In this document: positions 26,506 to 35,783 of the stretch, one piece after another
Layout of the letters: each line of letters starts with the position of its first letter
Numbering within the stretch: position 1 is the first letter of the stretch
Source of the DNA: Xylanivirga thermophila
Lineage (GTDB): Bacteria; Bacillota; Clostridia; Caldicoprobacterales; Xylanivirgaceae
Direction of reading: 5' to 3'
Length of the DNA stretch: 64,000 nucleotides
Assembly: GCF_004138105.1 (NCBI RefSeq)
Contig: NZ_RXHQ01000006.1
Span: 1-64,000 of the forward strand
Program-made: the position numbers and the translations under genes
The notes under the pieces: generated by a model
Databases searched by the model: none
What the model was told of the DNA's origin: nothing
What the model saw: the letters and a program-made list of their open reading frames with translations, nothing else

Positions 26506-29102
26506 TGGCTGTTGAAAAATTTACCCAAAAAGCCCAAGAGGCATTGGTAGATGCCCAAAACATAGTAGTGAAAAATGGGCAACAGGAAGTGGATGCAGAG
26601 CATCTTCATCTTGCACTCTTAACGCAGGAGGACGGGCTTATACCAAAGATACTTAAAAATATGAAAGTAAACTTGGATGGCTATATATCGGATCTTCAAA
26701 GGGAAGTAGACCGTCGCCCCAAGGTAATGGGTAATGTATCTGTATATATGACAAGGAGGCTCAACGAAGTCCTTGTACGTGCCCAGGAAAAATTGAAAGA
26801 TTTTAATGATGAGTATGTAAGTGTGGAACACCTCTATCTGGCTATATTAGAGGATAAATCAGATTTTAACACATCCATATTAAGACAATATAATATAAGC
26901 AAAGATAAGTTTTTAAAGGCTTTGGCAGAGGTAAGGAAAAATCAACGGGTAACCAGTCAAAATCCAGAGGCTACGTATGATGCATTGAATAGATTTGGGC
27001 GGGATTTGGTTGAGGAAGCTGCTAAAAACAAACTGGACCCTGTAATAGGCAGGGACGAGGAGATAAGACGGGTAGTGCGCATTCTAAGTAGAAGGACCAA
27101 GAATAACCCCGTATTGATAGGTGATCCAGGAGTAGGTAAGACAGCTGTGGTAGAGGGTTTAGCACAGCGTATACTAAAGGGGGATGTGCCACAGTCCTTA
27201 AAAAATAAGAAACTGTATGCCTTGGATATGGCTGCCCTAATAGCGGGAGCAAAATATAGGGGTGAGTTTGAAGAGCGTCTAAAAGCAGTACTGGATGAGG
27301 TGGAGCAATCAAATGGCGAAGTGCTCCTCTTTATAGATGAACTTCATAATGTGGTAGGTGCCGGCAGGACGGAGGGATCCATGGATGCAGGGAATATCCT
27401 AAAGCCAAAATTGGCAAGGGGTGAGCTAAGATGCATAGGTGCTACTACCCTTGACGAGTATAGAAAATATATAGAGAAGGATGCGGCGCTAGAACGCAGA
27501 TTTCAACCGGTACTTATAGATCAACCAAGTGTGGAGGATACCATATCCATATTGCGGGGACTTAAGGAACGTTTTGAGATATATCATGGTGTTAGGATAA
27601 AAGATAATGCCATTATAGCAGCTTCAGTGTTGTCAAATCGATATATAACCGATAGATTTCTGCCTGATAAGGCTATAGATCTGGTGGATGAAGCAGCTGC
27701 TATGCTTAGGACGGAAATAGATAGCATGCCGGCAGAACTCGATGAGATCACCAGACGTATAATGCAGCTTGAAATAGAGAGAGAAGCCCTTAAAAAGGAG
27801 AGCGACGAGGCCTCCAAGCGTAGGCTACAAAATCTCGAAAAGGAACTTGTAGAATTAAATGAAAAATCAAATATTATGAAGGCACAATGGCAGGGAGAAA
27901 AGGATTCTATAGAGCGGCTAAAGGATATAAAAAAGAGGATAGAGGATACTAGATCCCAGATAGAAAAGGCCGAACGGGAATATGATTTAAATAAGATGGC
28001 TGAGCTTCAATATGGTGTGTTGCCAAACCTACAAAAAGAGCTGGAAGAAGAAAAACAAAGTATAGAGTCTACAGACTATAGTAAAAGGCTTTTAAAGGAA
28101 GAAGTTACAGAAGAGGAGATAGCCCAGGTAGTGGCTAACTGGACAGGCATTCCCGTATCCAGATTGATGGAGGGAGAACGGGAAAAACTGCTTAGACTAG
28201 ATGAGATAATGCATAAAAGGGTAGTAGGACAAGATGAAGCGGTTCAGGCAGTGGTAGATGCCGTCATACGTGCGAGGGCAGGGCTCAAAAATCCGCGAAA
28301 GCCCGTAGGTTCTTTTATATTTTTAGGTCCTACTGGTGTAGGAAAGACTGAGGTAGCAAAGACTTTAGCCAGAGTACTGTTTGATAGTGAAGAAAATATG
28401 GTACGGATAGATATGTCGGAATATATGGAGAAGTTTGCAGTATCGCGCCTTATAGGTGCTCCTCCTGGATATGTAGGATATGAAGAAGGAGGGCAGCTTA
28501 CAGAGGCGGTAAGGCGTAAGCCATATTCAGTAGTATTGTTTGACGAAATTGAAAAGGCCCATAGCGATGTATTCAATATATTGCTGCAGCTTTTGGATGA
28601 TGGTAGGCTTACCGACAGTCAGGGGCATACGGTGGATTTTAGAAATACTATTATAATAATGACTTCTAATTTGGGTAGCGATATACTCATGGACAGGCTG
28701 ATGGAAGGCGGGAGTATAGATGAATCCACAAGGAATGCCGTTATGGGAGAACTTAGGGGCAATTTTAGACCGGAGTTTTTAAACCGTATTGATGATATAG
28801 TGCTATTTAAACCGCTGCAAAGGGATGAGATAAAGCGCATTATAGATATTCAATTGCAGGATCTCAAGACTAGACTCAAGGCTAGGAATATATATTTAAA
28901 GGTATCTGATGGAGCAAAAGATCTAATATTGGAAGGTGGATATGATCCTGTATATGGTGCACGACCTATAAAACGATTTATAGAGCGTAATCTAGAAACA
29001 GATATAGGTAGGCGCATCATACAGGGCGATATATATGATGGCTGTCATGTAGTTGTGGATAATCGAGATGGAGATTTTGAGTATATAGTTAAGAATAGAT
29101 AA
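26505..29102 (+). CDS. clpB: ATP-dependent disaggregase ClpB
   Basis: An 865-residue Hsp100 protein that threads aggregated proteins through a hexameric ring together with DnaK. The N-domain (1-150) is followed by AAA-1 with Walker A GDPGVGKT (about 200-210) and Walker B LLFIDELH, the middle coiled-coil domain (about 400-530) that distinguishes ClpB from ClpA/ClpC, AAA-2 with GPTGVGKT (about 605) and [10 protein letters not shown], and the C-terminal D2-small domain. AGGAGGG is 7 bases from the ATG at 26505 and 4 bases from the overlapping ATG at 26502; the former matches other ClpB N-termini. Confidence 0.97.
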   Translation: MAVEKFTQKAQEALVDAQNIVVKNGQQEVDAEHLHLALLTQEDGLIPKILKNMKVNLDGYISDLQREVDRRPKVMGNVSVYMTRRLNEVLVRAQEKLKDFNDEYVSVEHLYLAILEDKSDFNTSILRQYNISKDKFLKALAEVRKNQRVTSQNPEATYDALNRFGRDLVEEAAKNKLDPVIGRDEEIRRVVRILSRRTKNNPVLIGDPGVGKTAVVEGLAQRILKGDVPQSLKNKKLYALDMAALIAGAKYRGEFEERLKAVLDEVEQSNGEVLLFIDELHNVVGAGRTEGSMDAGNILKPKLARGELRCIGATTLDEYRKYIEKDAALERRFQPVLIDQPSVEDTISILRGLKERFEIYHGVRIKDNAIIAASVLSNRYITDRFLPDKAIDLVDEAAAMLRTEIDSMPAELDEITRRIMQLEIEREALKKESDEASKRRLQNLEKELVELNEKSNIMKAQWQGEKDSIERLKDIKKRIEDTRSQIEKAEREYDLNKMAELQYGVLPNLQKELEEEKQSIESTDYSKRLLKEEVTEEEIAQVVANWTGIPVSRLMEGEREKLLRLDEIMHKRVVGQDEAVQAVVDAVIRARAGLKNPRKPVGSFIFLGPTGVGKTEVAKTLARVLFDSEENMVRIDMSEYMEKFAVSRLIGAPPGYVGYEEGGQLTEAVRRKPYSVVLFDEIEKAHSDVFNILLQLLDDGRLTDSQGHTVDFRNTIIIMTSNLGSDILMDRLMEGGSIDESTRNAVMGELRGNFRPEFLNRIDDIVLFKPLQRDEIKRIIDIQLQDLKTRLKARNIYLKVSDGAKDLILEGGYDPVYGARPIKRFIERNLETDIGRRIIQGDIYDGCHVVVDNRDGDFEYIVKNR

Positions 29103-29142
29103 AAGCAGGGCAACTTTTGATATCAAAAGTTGCCCTGCTTTT
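29101..29142. terminator. Bidirectional terminator after clpB
   Basis: A 42-bp perfect palindrome: arms AAAAGCAGGGCAACTTTTGA(T) and complement, with no unpaired centre. It ends in A and T tracts, so it serves both clpB and the convergent phosphoribosyltransferase gene. Confidence 0.9.
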
Positions 29143-29144
29143 AT

Positions 29145-29690
29145 CTATTCCAGAGGAAAAAGAGGCAGTTCTTCTAAGAATATTATGTCGTCCCTTTTTG
29201 CCGCATCACCTTCTGCCAGTATGGCTGCCCTGGCGGATATTATACCTCCCGCCTTTTTGACCAGCCTTTCCACTGCTTCCAATGATTCGCCTGTACTTAT
29301 AACATCATCTATTATTGCTACTTTTTTGCCTTTTATAGCCTCTGCATCGTTATTATCAAGACATAGTATTTGCTTTTTTTGAGTAGTTATGGATTCTACT
29401 TCATCTACTAAGGGTGCATCCATATATGCTTTTATGCTCTTTCTGGCTACTATATAGTGTTTCATGCTAAGCAGTCTGGATATCTCAAATACCAGGGGAA
29501 TTCCCTTTGCCTCTGCTGTTACTAATATGTCTACCGGTGGGAGTTTTTTTGACAATTCCTTTGCTGAAGCACATACTATTTCCGTATCTCCTAGTATTAC
29601 AAAGCTGGCAATTGCCAAATTATCACTTATTTGTATTATAGGTAGTTGCCTTGTTATGCCAGCAACCTTTAAAGTATAGCTATCTTGCAT
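29145..29690 (-). CDS. Purine-type phosphoribosyltransferase
   Basis: A 181-residue type I phosphoribosyltransferase. The PRPP-binding loop VAIIDDVISTGES is at about 124-136, and VTAEAKGIPLVFEIS at about 57-71 resembles the adenine/xanthine phosphoribosyltransferase core. It would convert a free purine base plus PRPP to the nucleotide. It lies 34 bases behind a purine-permease gene and both lie behind a guanine-class riboswitch, so guanine, hypoxanthine or xanthine salvage is the best reading; the base is not fixed by the sequence. RBS GGAGGTAA. Confidence 0.8.
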   Translation of the reverse strand: MQDSYTLKVAGITRQLPIIQISDNLAIASFVILGDTEIVCASAKELSKKLPPVDILVTAEAKGIPLVFEISRLLSMKHYIVARKSIKAYMDAPLVDEVESITTQKKQILCLDNNDAEAIKGKKVAIIDDVISTGESLEAVERLVKKAGGIISARAAILAEGDAAKRDDIIFLEELPLFPLE

Positions 29691-29724
29691 AATATTACCT
29701 CCAAAGATATTTTGGTTATAAAAT

Positions 29725-30792
29725 CTACAATCCCAACCATCCTGCCAATAGTTTTACAATAAGACCTGACAGCATACCAAGGAATGGATCTGTTATTGCT
29801 GTAACTGTCATGGTAACGCCTCCTATCACTGCTCCACCGGCTATATTAGCCTGGGTAAGAGCGGCTTGGGCGTTTGATGGTACGGTTACTATAGCACCTA
29901 GCACAAATAGGAATCCTGCTATTGATTCGCTGGGTACATATTTACCGAGCTTGGGTAGTAATCCTACAAATAGTATAATTGCCATGATGGACATCATAAT
30001 TACCCCTGAAAATACGGGATGGGGTGCACTGCCAGTAGCTGATATTATGGATTCTACAGGGGCACCTCCAAATATGGAGGATACCATATCGGCTAGGCTA
30101 CTTACTATCGAGAGTTTATCTATATTGACATTTGCATTGGCAATCTGTCCTGTTATCTTGCCAAAGGCTATGTTGGCACCGATATTTAAGCATACCATGG
30201 ATAGGGCGCCCCTTAGTACTGATGGATTTATTGTAAGTTTTTGAAGGGTGAGTTTTTCATTGGGTGAAACCTTTATATTCGATTCCTGTTTAAGTATTAT
30301 GGATATTATGGTGGATATTACTACTGAAATTACTATGGTATATACAAGATCCTTAGTCATAAAATAGGTCAAAAATGCAATACCTATAGATGAAAATCCC
30401 ACTATGTTATTTTTGCGGGCCATTTCCAAAGCTACTTTAGCCAGCATTATACCTACGCCGGCCATCATACCTCCTGTTATGGCAGGCCCTATAAAGTCTA
30501 CTATCCTTTCTAAAAGTCCAAATGCACCTATGACTGTCATTATTAGTCCGCCAATGAATATCATTGATATACGCTCTTGAAAATCTTTTCCCATGGTGCC
30601 TGCCAGCGTTATGGTTTCTGCCTGAAATGATATGGGGGCTACTAAGCCTATTATGCTGTTTCCTATGGCACCAGTTGCAAAGGCCAAGGCGGTAGGTACC
30701 GAGGCAAATCCAAATGATAATGCTAATAGTCCTTGCGGTAAGCCATTTAGTATTACTCCTAGTGCAGCTAATAAATCATGAATAAATTCCAT
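29725..30792 (-). CDS. NCS2-type purine permease
   Basis: A 355-residue protein with about 12 hydrophobic segments, related to the xanthine/uracil/guanine permease superfamily (motifs FGFASVPTALAFATGAIGN, FQAETITLAGT and IFGGAPVESIISATG). At 355 residues it is shorter than the usual ~430 residues of PbuG/PbuX proteins. Control by a guanine-class riboswitch supports a purine base as substrate. RBS GGAGGAAG precedes the ATG. It is first gene of the minus-strand operon with the phosphoribosyltransferase. Confidence 0.82.
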   Translation of the reverse strand: MEFIHDLLAALGVILNGLPQGLLALSFGFASVPTALAFATGAIGNSIIGLVAPISFQAETITLAGTMGKDFQERISMIFIGGLIMTVIGAFGLLERIVDFIGPAITGGMMAGVGIMLAKVALEMARKNNIVGFSSIGIAFLTYFMTKDLVYTIVISVVISTIISIILKQESNIKVSPNEKLTLQKLTINPSVLRGALSMVCLNIGANIAFGKITGQIANANVNIDKLSIVSSLADMVSSIFGGAPVESIISATGSAPHPVFSGVIMMSIMAIILFVGLLPKLGKYVPSESIAGFLFVLGAIVTVPSNAQAALTQANIAGGAVIGGVTMTVTAITDPFLGMLSGLIVKLLAGWLGL

Positions 30793-30842
30793 TAGAGTTT
30801 CTTCCTCCGATCTATTTATTAAATTTTATTTTATAAAAACAG

Positions 30843-30881
30843 AAAACCAGGTCTCTTTTCTATATGAGAGACCCGGTTTTT
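30843..30881 (-). terminator. Riboswitch-controlled terminator
   Basis: On the minus strand AACCGGGTCTCT pairs with AGAGACCTGGTT, followed by T-rich sequence. Its 5' arm and loop include TCTCATA (30869-30863), a copy of the riboswitch P1 5' strand, so pairing with the P1 3' strand (30933-30939) would stop this hairpin from forming. Confidence 0.7.
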
Positions 30882-30893
30882 GACAAAAAAATA

Positions 30894-30922
30894 TAATACC
30901 AAGCCTTAAAATTGGCATGGTA
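30894..30922 (-). terminator. Second hairpin in the purine leader
   Basis: TACCATGCC and GGCTTGGTA (one mismatch) around AATTTTAA, followed on the minus strand by TTATATTTTTTT. It lies between aptamer and main terminator and could itself end transcripts. Confidence 0.5.
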
Positions 30923-30932
30923 AAACCGTAGT

Positions 30933-31001
30933 TCTCATAGTTGAACAATTTACGGTTGCCCAGTAGAAACTCCTGCTCCATATTAGCAGGATTATATGAG
31001 A
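30933..31001 (-). ncRNA. Purine riboswitch aptamer (guanine class)
   Basis: On the minus strand, P1 is TCTCATA/TATGAGA (7 perfect pairs). J1/2-P2 reads ATAATCCTGCTAATATGG, J2/3 has GTTTCTAC, and L3 contains CCGTAAA. The specificity base in CAACTATGAG is C, which pairs with guanine-type ligands rather than adenine. It controls the purine permease and phosphoribosyltransferase genes by termination, so high guanine would switch them off. Confidence 0.93.
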
Positions 31002-31022
31002 CCCTTTATTCAATTCAATAAA

Positions 31023-31051
31023 ACTATACCATATAAAACGACAAAAAACAA
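31023..31051 (-). promoter_or_regulatory. Promoter of the purine riboswitch transcript
   Basis: Minus-strand TTGTTT (31051-31046), a 17-bp spacer and TATAGT (31028-31023), just upstream of the aptamer. The rest of the gap 31052-31209 shows no other clear element. Confidence 0.6.
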
Positions 31052-31209
31052 ATAATTTTTACGCTAATTTATGCTGTTATATGTTAGTAAAGATTTGCAT
31101 TTAAGGTGGCAATAGCTAATTAGAAGATACTAACATAAAGCTATTGAAAATATATTTGGTCTAAACATAAAATTCTATGAATATATTAAACTTGACTGGA
31201 GGTGGTGAT

Positions 31210-31926
31210 TTGGCTAAAAAAAAGGTTAATAAAAAATATATAAATATTGTGTATTTGGTGATATTATTGGTAGTATATATGTTAATGAGAAATTATGATG
31301 GCAATTTGGGACAGACTTCATTAGCGACAGGGATAATAAAAGAAGATGAATATAATATATATATTGATCTTACAAAATCCATGTTATATCTCTTCAAGGG
31401 AGATGAACTTGTAGCAAAATACCCGGTGGCCCAGGGTAAATCATCATCCCCTTCACCTATAGGTTCGTGGAAGATAGTATATAAGGCAAGAAATTGGGGT
31501 TCAGGATTTGGTACAAGATGGATGGGGCTCAATGTGCCATGGGGCAAATATGGCATACATGGTACAAACAAACCAGGATCTATAGGTAGCATGGCATCGG
31601 GAGGATGTTTTCGTATGCATAACAGGGATGTGGAAAAATTATATGATATAGTGCCTACAGGGACAAGGGTTGTAGTATATGGTGGCCCATTTGGCAATAT
31701 AGGAAGCGGACTCAGAAAGTTGACCCCAGGGGATAGAAGTTCCCATGTGTTGGAAGTACAAAAACGCCTTAAAAACCTTGGATATTATGAGGGCAGCTTG
31801 GATGGCATCTATGGAGAAGGATTAAAGAATGCAATTATAAGATTTAAAAAGGATATGGGACTGCCTATCAACCATACAGTGGATTGGCAAACCTATAATG
31901 CCCTTGGTATAATATCATTTGAATAG
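31210..31926 (+). CDS. L,D-transpeptidase (YkuD) with peptidoglycan-binding domain
   Basis: A 238-residue exported enzyme that makes L,D (3-3) crosslinks or trims peptidoglycan. One N-terminal TM anchor (about 10-27) is followed by the YkuD domain (about 48-160) with catalytic motif HGTNKPGSIG...SGGCFRMHN (His117, Cys133) and a C-terminal PG_binding_1 domain (about 172-235, VLEVQKRLKNLGYYEG). A TTG start at 31210 fits GGAGGTGG just upstream; an ATG 33 bases earlier has no RBS. It leads into the germination genes and may act on spore cortex or coat-side wall; that role is inference. Confidence 0.9.
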   Translation: MAKKKVNKKYINIVYLVILLVVYMLMRNYDGNLGQTSLATGIIKEDEYNIYIDLTKSMLYLFKGDELVAKYPVAQGKSSSPSPIGSWKIVYKARNWGSGFGTRWMGLNVPWGKYGIHGTNKPGSIGSMASGGCFRMHNRDVEKLYDIVPTGTRVVVYGGPFGNIGSGLRKLTPGDRSSHVLEVQKRLKNLGYYEGSLDGIYGEGLKNAIIRFKKDMGLPINHTVDWQTYNALGIISFE

Positions 31927-31958
31927 TCTTTTTAGCATAACAAAGGAGAATATATGCG

Positions 31959-32801
31959 ATGAGGTATATAAGGGTCATATTTATCCCAATATTAATAGTT
32001 ATGTTATGTTTTTCAATTGCAGCTCTACAATTTGCTGCAGTTTCAAGCATGACTTTTTTAAAGGATAAATTCTACATGGATGCCTTTCAAAAACAACAAT
32101 TTTATACTCAAGTGCGACAGGTTTCATTTGTTATTACGAGAAATACTCTGCCCTATGGTGCAGAAGCTGCTTCTCTAATGGAAGAGGTGTTGGACGAATC
32201 TTTTGTACGGGGTCAAGTGGATAATACACTTAAAGATTGCATGGAATTTTTTAGAGGAGAAACCAATGAAATTCCTAAATTAAAAATTGATCCTGTAAAG
32301 GATAAAATGGTGGAAGTTATTGGACAGAATGGTTTTTCAAAAGCAGTTCAAAAATTTACAAAACTCATGTTGTCTCCTTTGCCTGACAGTATATTAATAG
32401 CTGATATCACGTCTACCAGATTTCTTTGGGGTATAAGACGTATATTTGGCATATTGGAAAGGGCACCTTTAGTATTTTTAGCATTTTTATTGGTGCTTTT
32501 CGGACTTATATGGCTTATTAGCTTTGATATAAGAGATGCTGTACTATGGTCTGGATCTGCCATGATGGCGGGAGCAGGGCTGGATATTTACATATATATA
32601 ATAATAAAAGGCATGGTACAGATGTATGGTTTTATAGATATTCCACCATTACCGCCAGAAATTATACATAGTTTGATTGTAGAATTGGTGGATAGCTTCT
32701 TTTTAAAATTTAATATATTAACGTCTATACTTCTAGTCTGTGGATATTTTTTGGTCTATTTTGTATCTCTGATACCAAATAAATTGAAATTGGTGCGCTA
32801 A
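31959..32801 (+). CDS. Membrane protein of unknown function in the germination region
   Basis: A 280-residue protein with an N-terminal hydrophobic segment (about 6-28), an extracytoplasmic region of about 135 residues and three further TM segments (about 168-188, 193-218 and 250-272). No family is recognised. RBS AAAGGAG about 10 bases before the ATG. It lies between the L,D-transpeptidase and gerA genes with gaps of about 32 and 51 bases and the same direction, so a link to spore germination or wall is likely but unproven. Confidence 0.65.
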   Translation: MRYIRVIFIPILIVMLCFSIAALQFAAVSSMTFLKDKFYMDAFQKQQFYTQVRQVSFVITRNTLPYGAEAASLMEEVLDESFVRGQVDNTLKDCMEFFRGETNEIPKLKIDPVKDKMVEVIGQNGFSKAVQKFTKLMLSPLPDSILIADITSTRFLWGIRRIFGILERAPLVFLAFLLVLFGLIWLISFDIRDAVLWSGSAMMAGAGLDIYIYIIIKGMVQMYGFIDIPPLPPEIIHSLIVELVDSFFLKFNILTSILLVCGYFLVYFVSLIPNKLKLVR

Positions 32802-32852
32802 TACATTAATTTAATATTAAGGGGAATAATAAACACCTAGGTGGTGTTATTT

Positions 32853-34367
32853 ATGTTTCGGGATCTTATAAACAAGTTAAAATTAAGGGATCGGGAAAAT
32901 GTGGATAAAAACAAAGAGCATGTACAGTTAAACTCCCATAATTTAAAGAAGATACTTGGCGGGAGCGAAGATGTAATATTCAGGTGCATATATGTGGGAG
33001 AGAATGTACCTGTGCAGCTGATTTTTATAGATGGTCTAATTGATAATAGCCTTATAAGCAATTTTATATTAAAACCACTTGAGGAACAAATGGAGTTTAA
33101 AAGGGCAAAGACGGAAGCAGAAATAATAAAGGGATTGGATAAAGGTACTGTATACTATTCATCGCAGAAAAAACAGCGTGATATAAGTGAAGTTCTAGAT
33201 GATGTCCTAAGCGGGAGCATTGCATTGGTTTTTGATGCTTCACATATTGCCTTTACTTTTGAAGTAAAGGGTTTTGAGAAAAGGAGTATAACTGAACCGT
33301 CTGGAGAGAATATTATAAAGGGAGCAAAGGATGCTTTTGTTGAAACATTACGTGTAAATACGGCTACTATAAGGCGAAAAATAAAATCTCCAAATCTAAG
33401 GATAGAAAAAATTACCTTGGGGGAACAGACATCCACCTCCGTTGGTATAATATATATTGATAATCTAACTAATAGAAATATGGTCAGTGAAGTAAAAAAA
33501 AGGTTAAAAAATATTGAAGTGGATGGTGTACTTACTACTGCCTTTGTAGAAGAATACATAATAGATAAAAAGCATACGGTATTCCCCCAGGTATTATATA
33601 CTGAAAGACCGGATAAATTTTGTTCCAATATAATAGAGGGCAGGATAGGGCTTGTTATAGATGGAATATCCTTAGGGCTTATAGTCCCTGCTGTTTTTTT
33701 GCAGTTTTTACAGGCACCTGAGGACTATTCCCAAAATTTCATAATAAGTTCCATAATAAGATTTTTAAGATTTATATTGGTAGTAGTTACTTTATACCTG
33801 CCAGGATTTTATGTGGCAATTACTTCATTTCATCATGATCTGATTCCTACGGAATTGGCCATATCCATTGATTTTTCAAAAGCAGGGGTACCTTTTCCCT
33901 CTTTTGTGGAGATTATAATTATGCTTATAGCTTTTGAAGTTTTAGTTGAAGCTGGACTTAGACTGCCTCAAAATATCGGACAGGCAGTATCCATAGTTGG
34001 TGCAGTTATAGTAGGGCAGGCAGCAGTAAGTGCAAAATTGGTATCTCCTGCCGTTGTTATTGCTGTAGCAGTGACAGCCATATCAAGTTTTGCCATACCA
34101 AATCAGGATTTTTCCAATGCACTTAGATTATGGCGATTTATACTGGTTATACTAAGTAGTATAGCGGGACTATTTGGATTGAGCATGGGTGGGCTTATTC
34201 TACTATATCATCTATGCACTATTAATATATTGGGAGTACCATATTTATCACCGTTTGTGGCAACAAATGGTGAACGGGAGGAAGATGCATTGTTTAGATT
34301 TCCAATAAGTATGCAGAAAAATAGACCTATAAACTTAAAGACCACAAATAAAAAGAGGCGGGGTTAA
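32853..34367 (+). CDS. Spore germination receptor A subunit (GerA family)
   Basis: A 504-residue GerAA/GerKA-type protein. A large soluble N-terminal domain (about 1-285) is followed by five or so TM segments (about 275-460) including the conserved stretches GLIVPAVFLQFLQAPEDYSQ (start only) and LRLPQNIGQAVSIVGA. With the B and C subunits it forms the nutrient receptor of the spore inner membrane. AGGTGGTG precedes the ATG at 32853; a GTG at 32841 overlaps the RBS. First of four overlapping or near-touching ger genes. Expression in the forespore (sigma-G) is typical; no sigma-G promoter was confirmed here. Confidence 0.92.
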   Translation: MFRDLINKLKLRDRENVDKNKEHVQLNSHNLKKILGGSEDVIFRCIYVGENVPVQLIFIDGLIDNSLISNFILKPLEEQMEFKRAKTEAEIIKGLDKGTVYYSSQKKQRDISEVLDDVLSGSIALVFDASHIAFTFEVKGFEKRSITEPSGENIIKGAKDAFVETLRVNTATIRRKIKSPNLRIEKITLGEQTSTSVGIIYIDNLTNRNMVSEVKKRLKNIEVDGVLTTAFVEEYIIDKKHTVFPQVLYTERPDKFCSNIIEGRIGLVIDGISLGLIVPAVFLQFLQAPEDYSQNFIISSIIRFLRFILVVVTLYLPGFYVAITSFHHDLIPTELAISIDFSKAGVPFPSFVEIIIMLIAFEVLVEAGLRLPQNIGQAVSIVGAVIVGQAAVSAKLVSPAVVIAVAVTAISSFAIPNQDFSNALRLWRFILVILSSIAGLFGLSMGGLILLYHLCTINILGVPYLSPFVATNGEREEDALFRFPISMQKNRPINLKTTNKKRRG

Positions 34368-34371
34368 GGCG

Positions 34372-35565
34372 ATGCGCAGAATTATAAGTTTCATCCTCAT
34401 TTTTATAATATTATTTACGCTTGTGGGATGTAAAAACCCATTTGGTAGTAGAATAGAAATAAATGATATGCTTTTTATAGAAGTAATGGGAATTGATAAG
34501 TCCTCTACGAATCCAGATAATGTAAAGATTACTGTTGCAGCTAAGGGCAAGAAAGGGCAGGGCGGTGGGGATGAACAGGGGGGACCTAATCAGGGAACAG
34601 CTGCTATTTTGGTGTCTGAAGGAAGGACTATATTTGAAGCTTTAAGAAAATTAAATAGTTTTGCAGATAAAACGCCTTTTTATAGCCATACTAGTAATAT
34701 ATTAATAGATGAGGAAATTGCCAAAAATGACATATTAAAATATATGGATTTTTTATCCCGTGATCATGAAATGCGTTTAAATTCCAATATTTTCATAGTA
34801 AAAGGATGCACCGCAGAGAAATTTATACGGACAGGTACCACAAGCCAGGCATTTATAGGAGATAGACTTAAAGCACTACTTAAGAATAACGATAATTTAT
34901 CTGTATCGGCTAAAGTAGAATTGATAGATTTGATGAAGATGTTTGATGATACGAAGGTGTCTTCATATATACCATGTGTACAGTTAATAGAGAATAGGGA
35001 TAAAACTACAGGACAAAGGGATATCGAACTTTCAGGGTTAGCTATTTTTAAAGGAACGACATTGGCAGGTTTTTTAGATAGCAATACGACTAGAGGACTG
35101 AATTGGGCAACAAATAGAGTCTTTTCATGTCCTATTATAGTCTATGATAGGGAGAAAAACAGAGTAGCACTTGATATAATTGAGGCAAAGGGTAAAATAA
35201 TTCCAAAGATTTTGGATGATCAGATATCCATATTGATAAGGATTGCCATGAGCAGCAATATATCAGAATATCAAGGGCATGCAAATATATTTAAAATGGA
35301 GTACATTGACTATTTAAATGAGCAGCAAGAAAAAATAATAGAAAGGGAGGTATTATCGGCTCTTGCATTTGCAAAAGAGCATAATGCAGATATATTTCAG
35401 TTTAGCAATGCAATTTATAATAAATACCCAATACAGTGGGACAGTATTAAGGATGGTTGGTTTGATACCTTTCCAGATATAGATGTGGCTGTACATGTAG
35501 AGGGAAAGATAAATAGAACTTATGATATACGACAATCTACAAGAAGTATGGGAGATGATCAATGA
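34372..35565 (+). CDS. Ger(x)C family spore germination lipoprotein
   Basis: A 397-residue lipoprotein with a signal peptide ending in lipobox LVGC (Cys20), so it is anchored on the outer face of the spore inner membrane. The N-terminal domain opens DMLFIEVMGIDKS and the C-terminal Ger(x)C domain (about 215-385) has EVLSALAFAKEHNADIFQF. An unusual Gly/Gln-rich stretch (GKKGQGGGDEQGGPNQG) lies around residues 60-76. It is the C subunit of the receptor. The gene begins 4 bases after gerA ends and overlaps the next ORF by 4 bases. Confidence 0.92.
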   Translation: MRRIISFILIFIILFTLVGCKNPFGSRIEINDMLFIEVMGIDKSSTNPDNVKITVAAKGKKGQGGGDEQGGPNQGTAAILVSEGRTIFEALRKLNSFADKTPFYSHTSNILIDEEIAKNDILKYMDFLSRDHEMRLNSNIFIVKGCTAEKFIRTGTTSQAFIGDRLKALLKNNDNLSVSAKVELIDLMKMFDDTKVSSYIPCVQLIENRDKTTGQRDIELSGLAIFKGTTLAGFLDSNTTRGLNWATNRVFSCPIIVYDREKNRVALDIIEAKGKIIPKILDDQISILIRIAMSSNISEYQGHANIFKMEYIDYLNEQQEKIIEREVLSALAFAKEHNADIFQFSNAIYNKYPIQWDSIKDGWFDTFPDIDVAVHVEGKINRTYDIRQSTRSMGDDQ

Positions 35566-35771
35566 TGGACTGGATAATATTAACTTTTGTTATTGTATTA
35601 TCTGTGTATTTTGGTATTAAACAATTAAAGAGGGAAGGAACTAAAAAGGATATAAAGGTGCTTATAGGATTTAGCATAGTTACTTTGCTATTTGGTTATT
35701 TTTATCTTGCTAATCCATATAGAAATAGTTTTACATATATTACTCTAAAAACTTTAGGAATACAGGAATAG
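35562..35771 (+). CDS. Small two-helix membrane protein of the ger operon (D-subunit-like)
   Basis: A 69-residue protein with two hydrophobic helices (about 3-19 and 33-50) joined by a Lys-rich turn (KQLKREGTKKDIK). It overlaps the gerC stop (ATGA) and lies 12 bases before gerB, so it is translationally coupled. Some Bacillus germinant receptor operons carry a comparable two-helix 'D subunit' of about 70-80 residues that tunes germination (for example gerKD, gerUD). Size, topology and place match; sequence homology is not shown. Confidence 0.75.
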   Translation: MMDWIILTFVIVLSVYFGIKQLKREGTKKDIKVLIGFSIVTLLFGYFYLANPYRNSFTYITLKTLGIQE

Positions 35772-35783
35772 GAGGATATAGGG

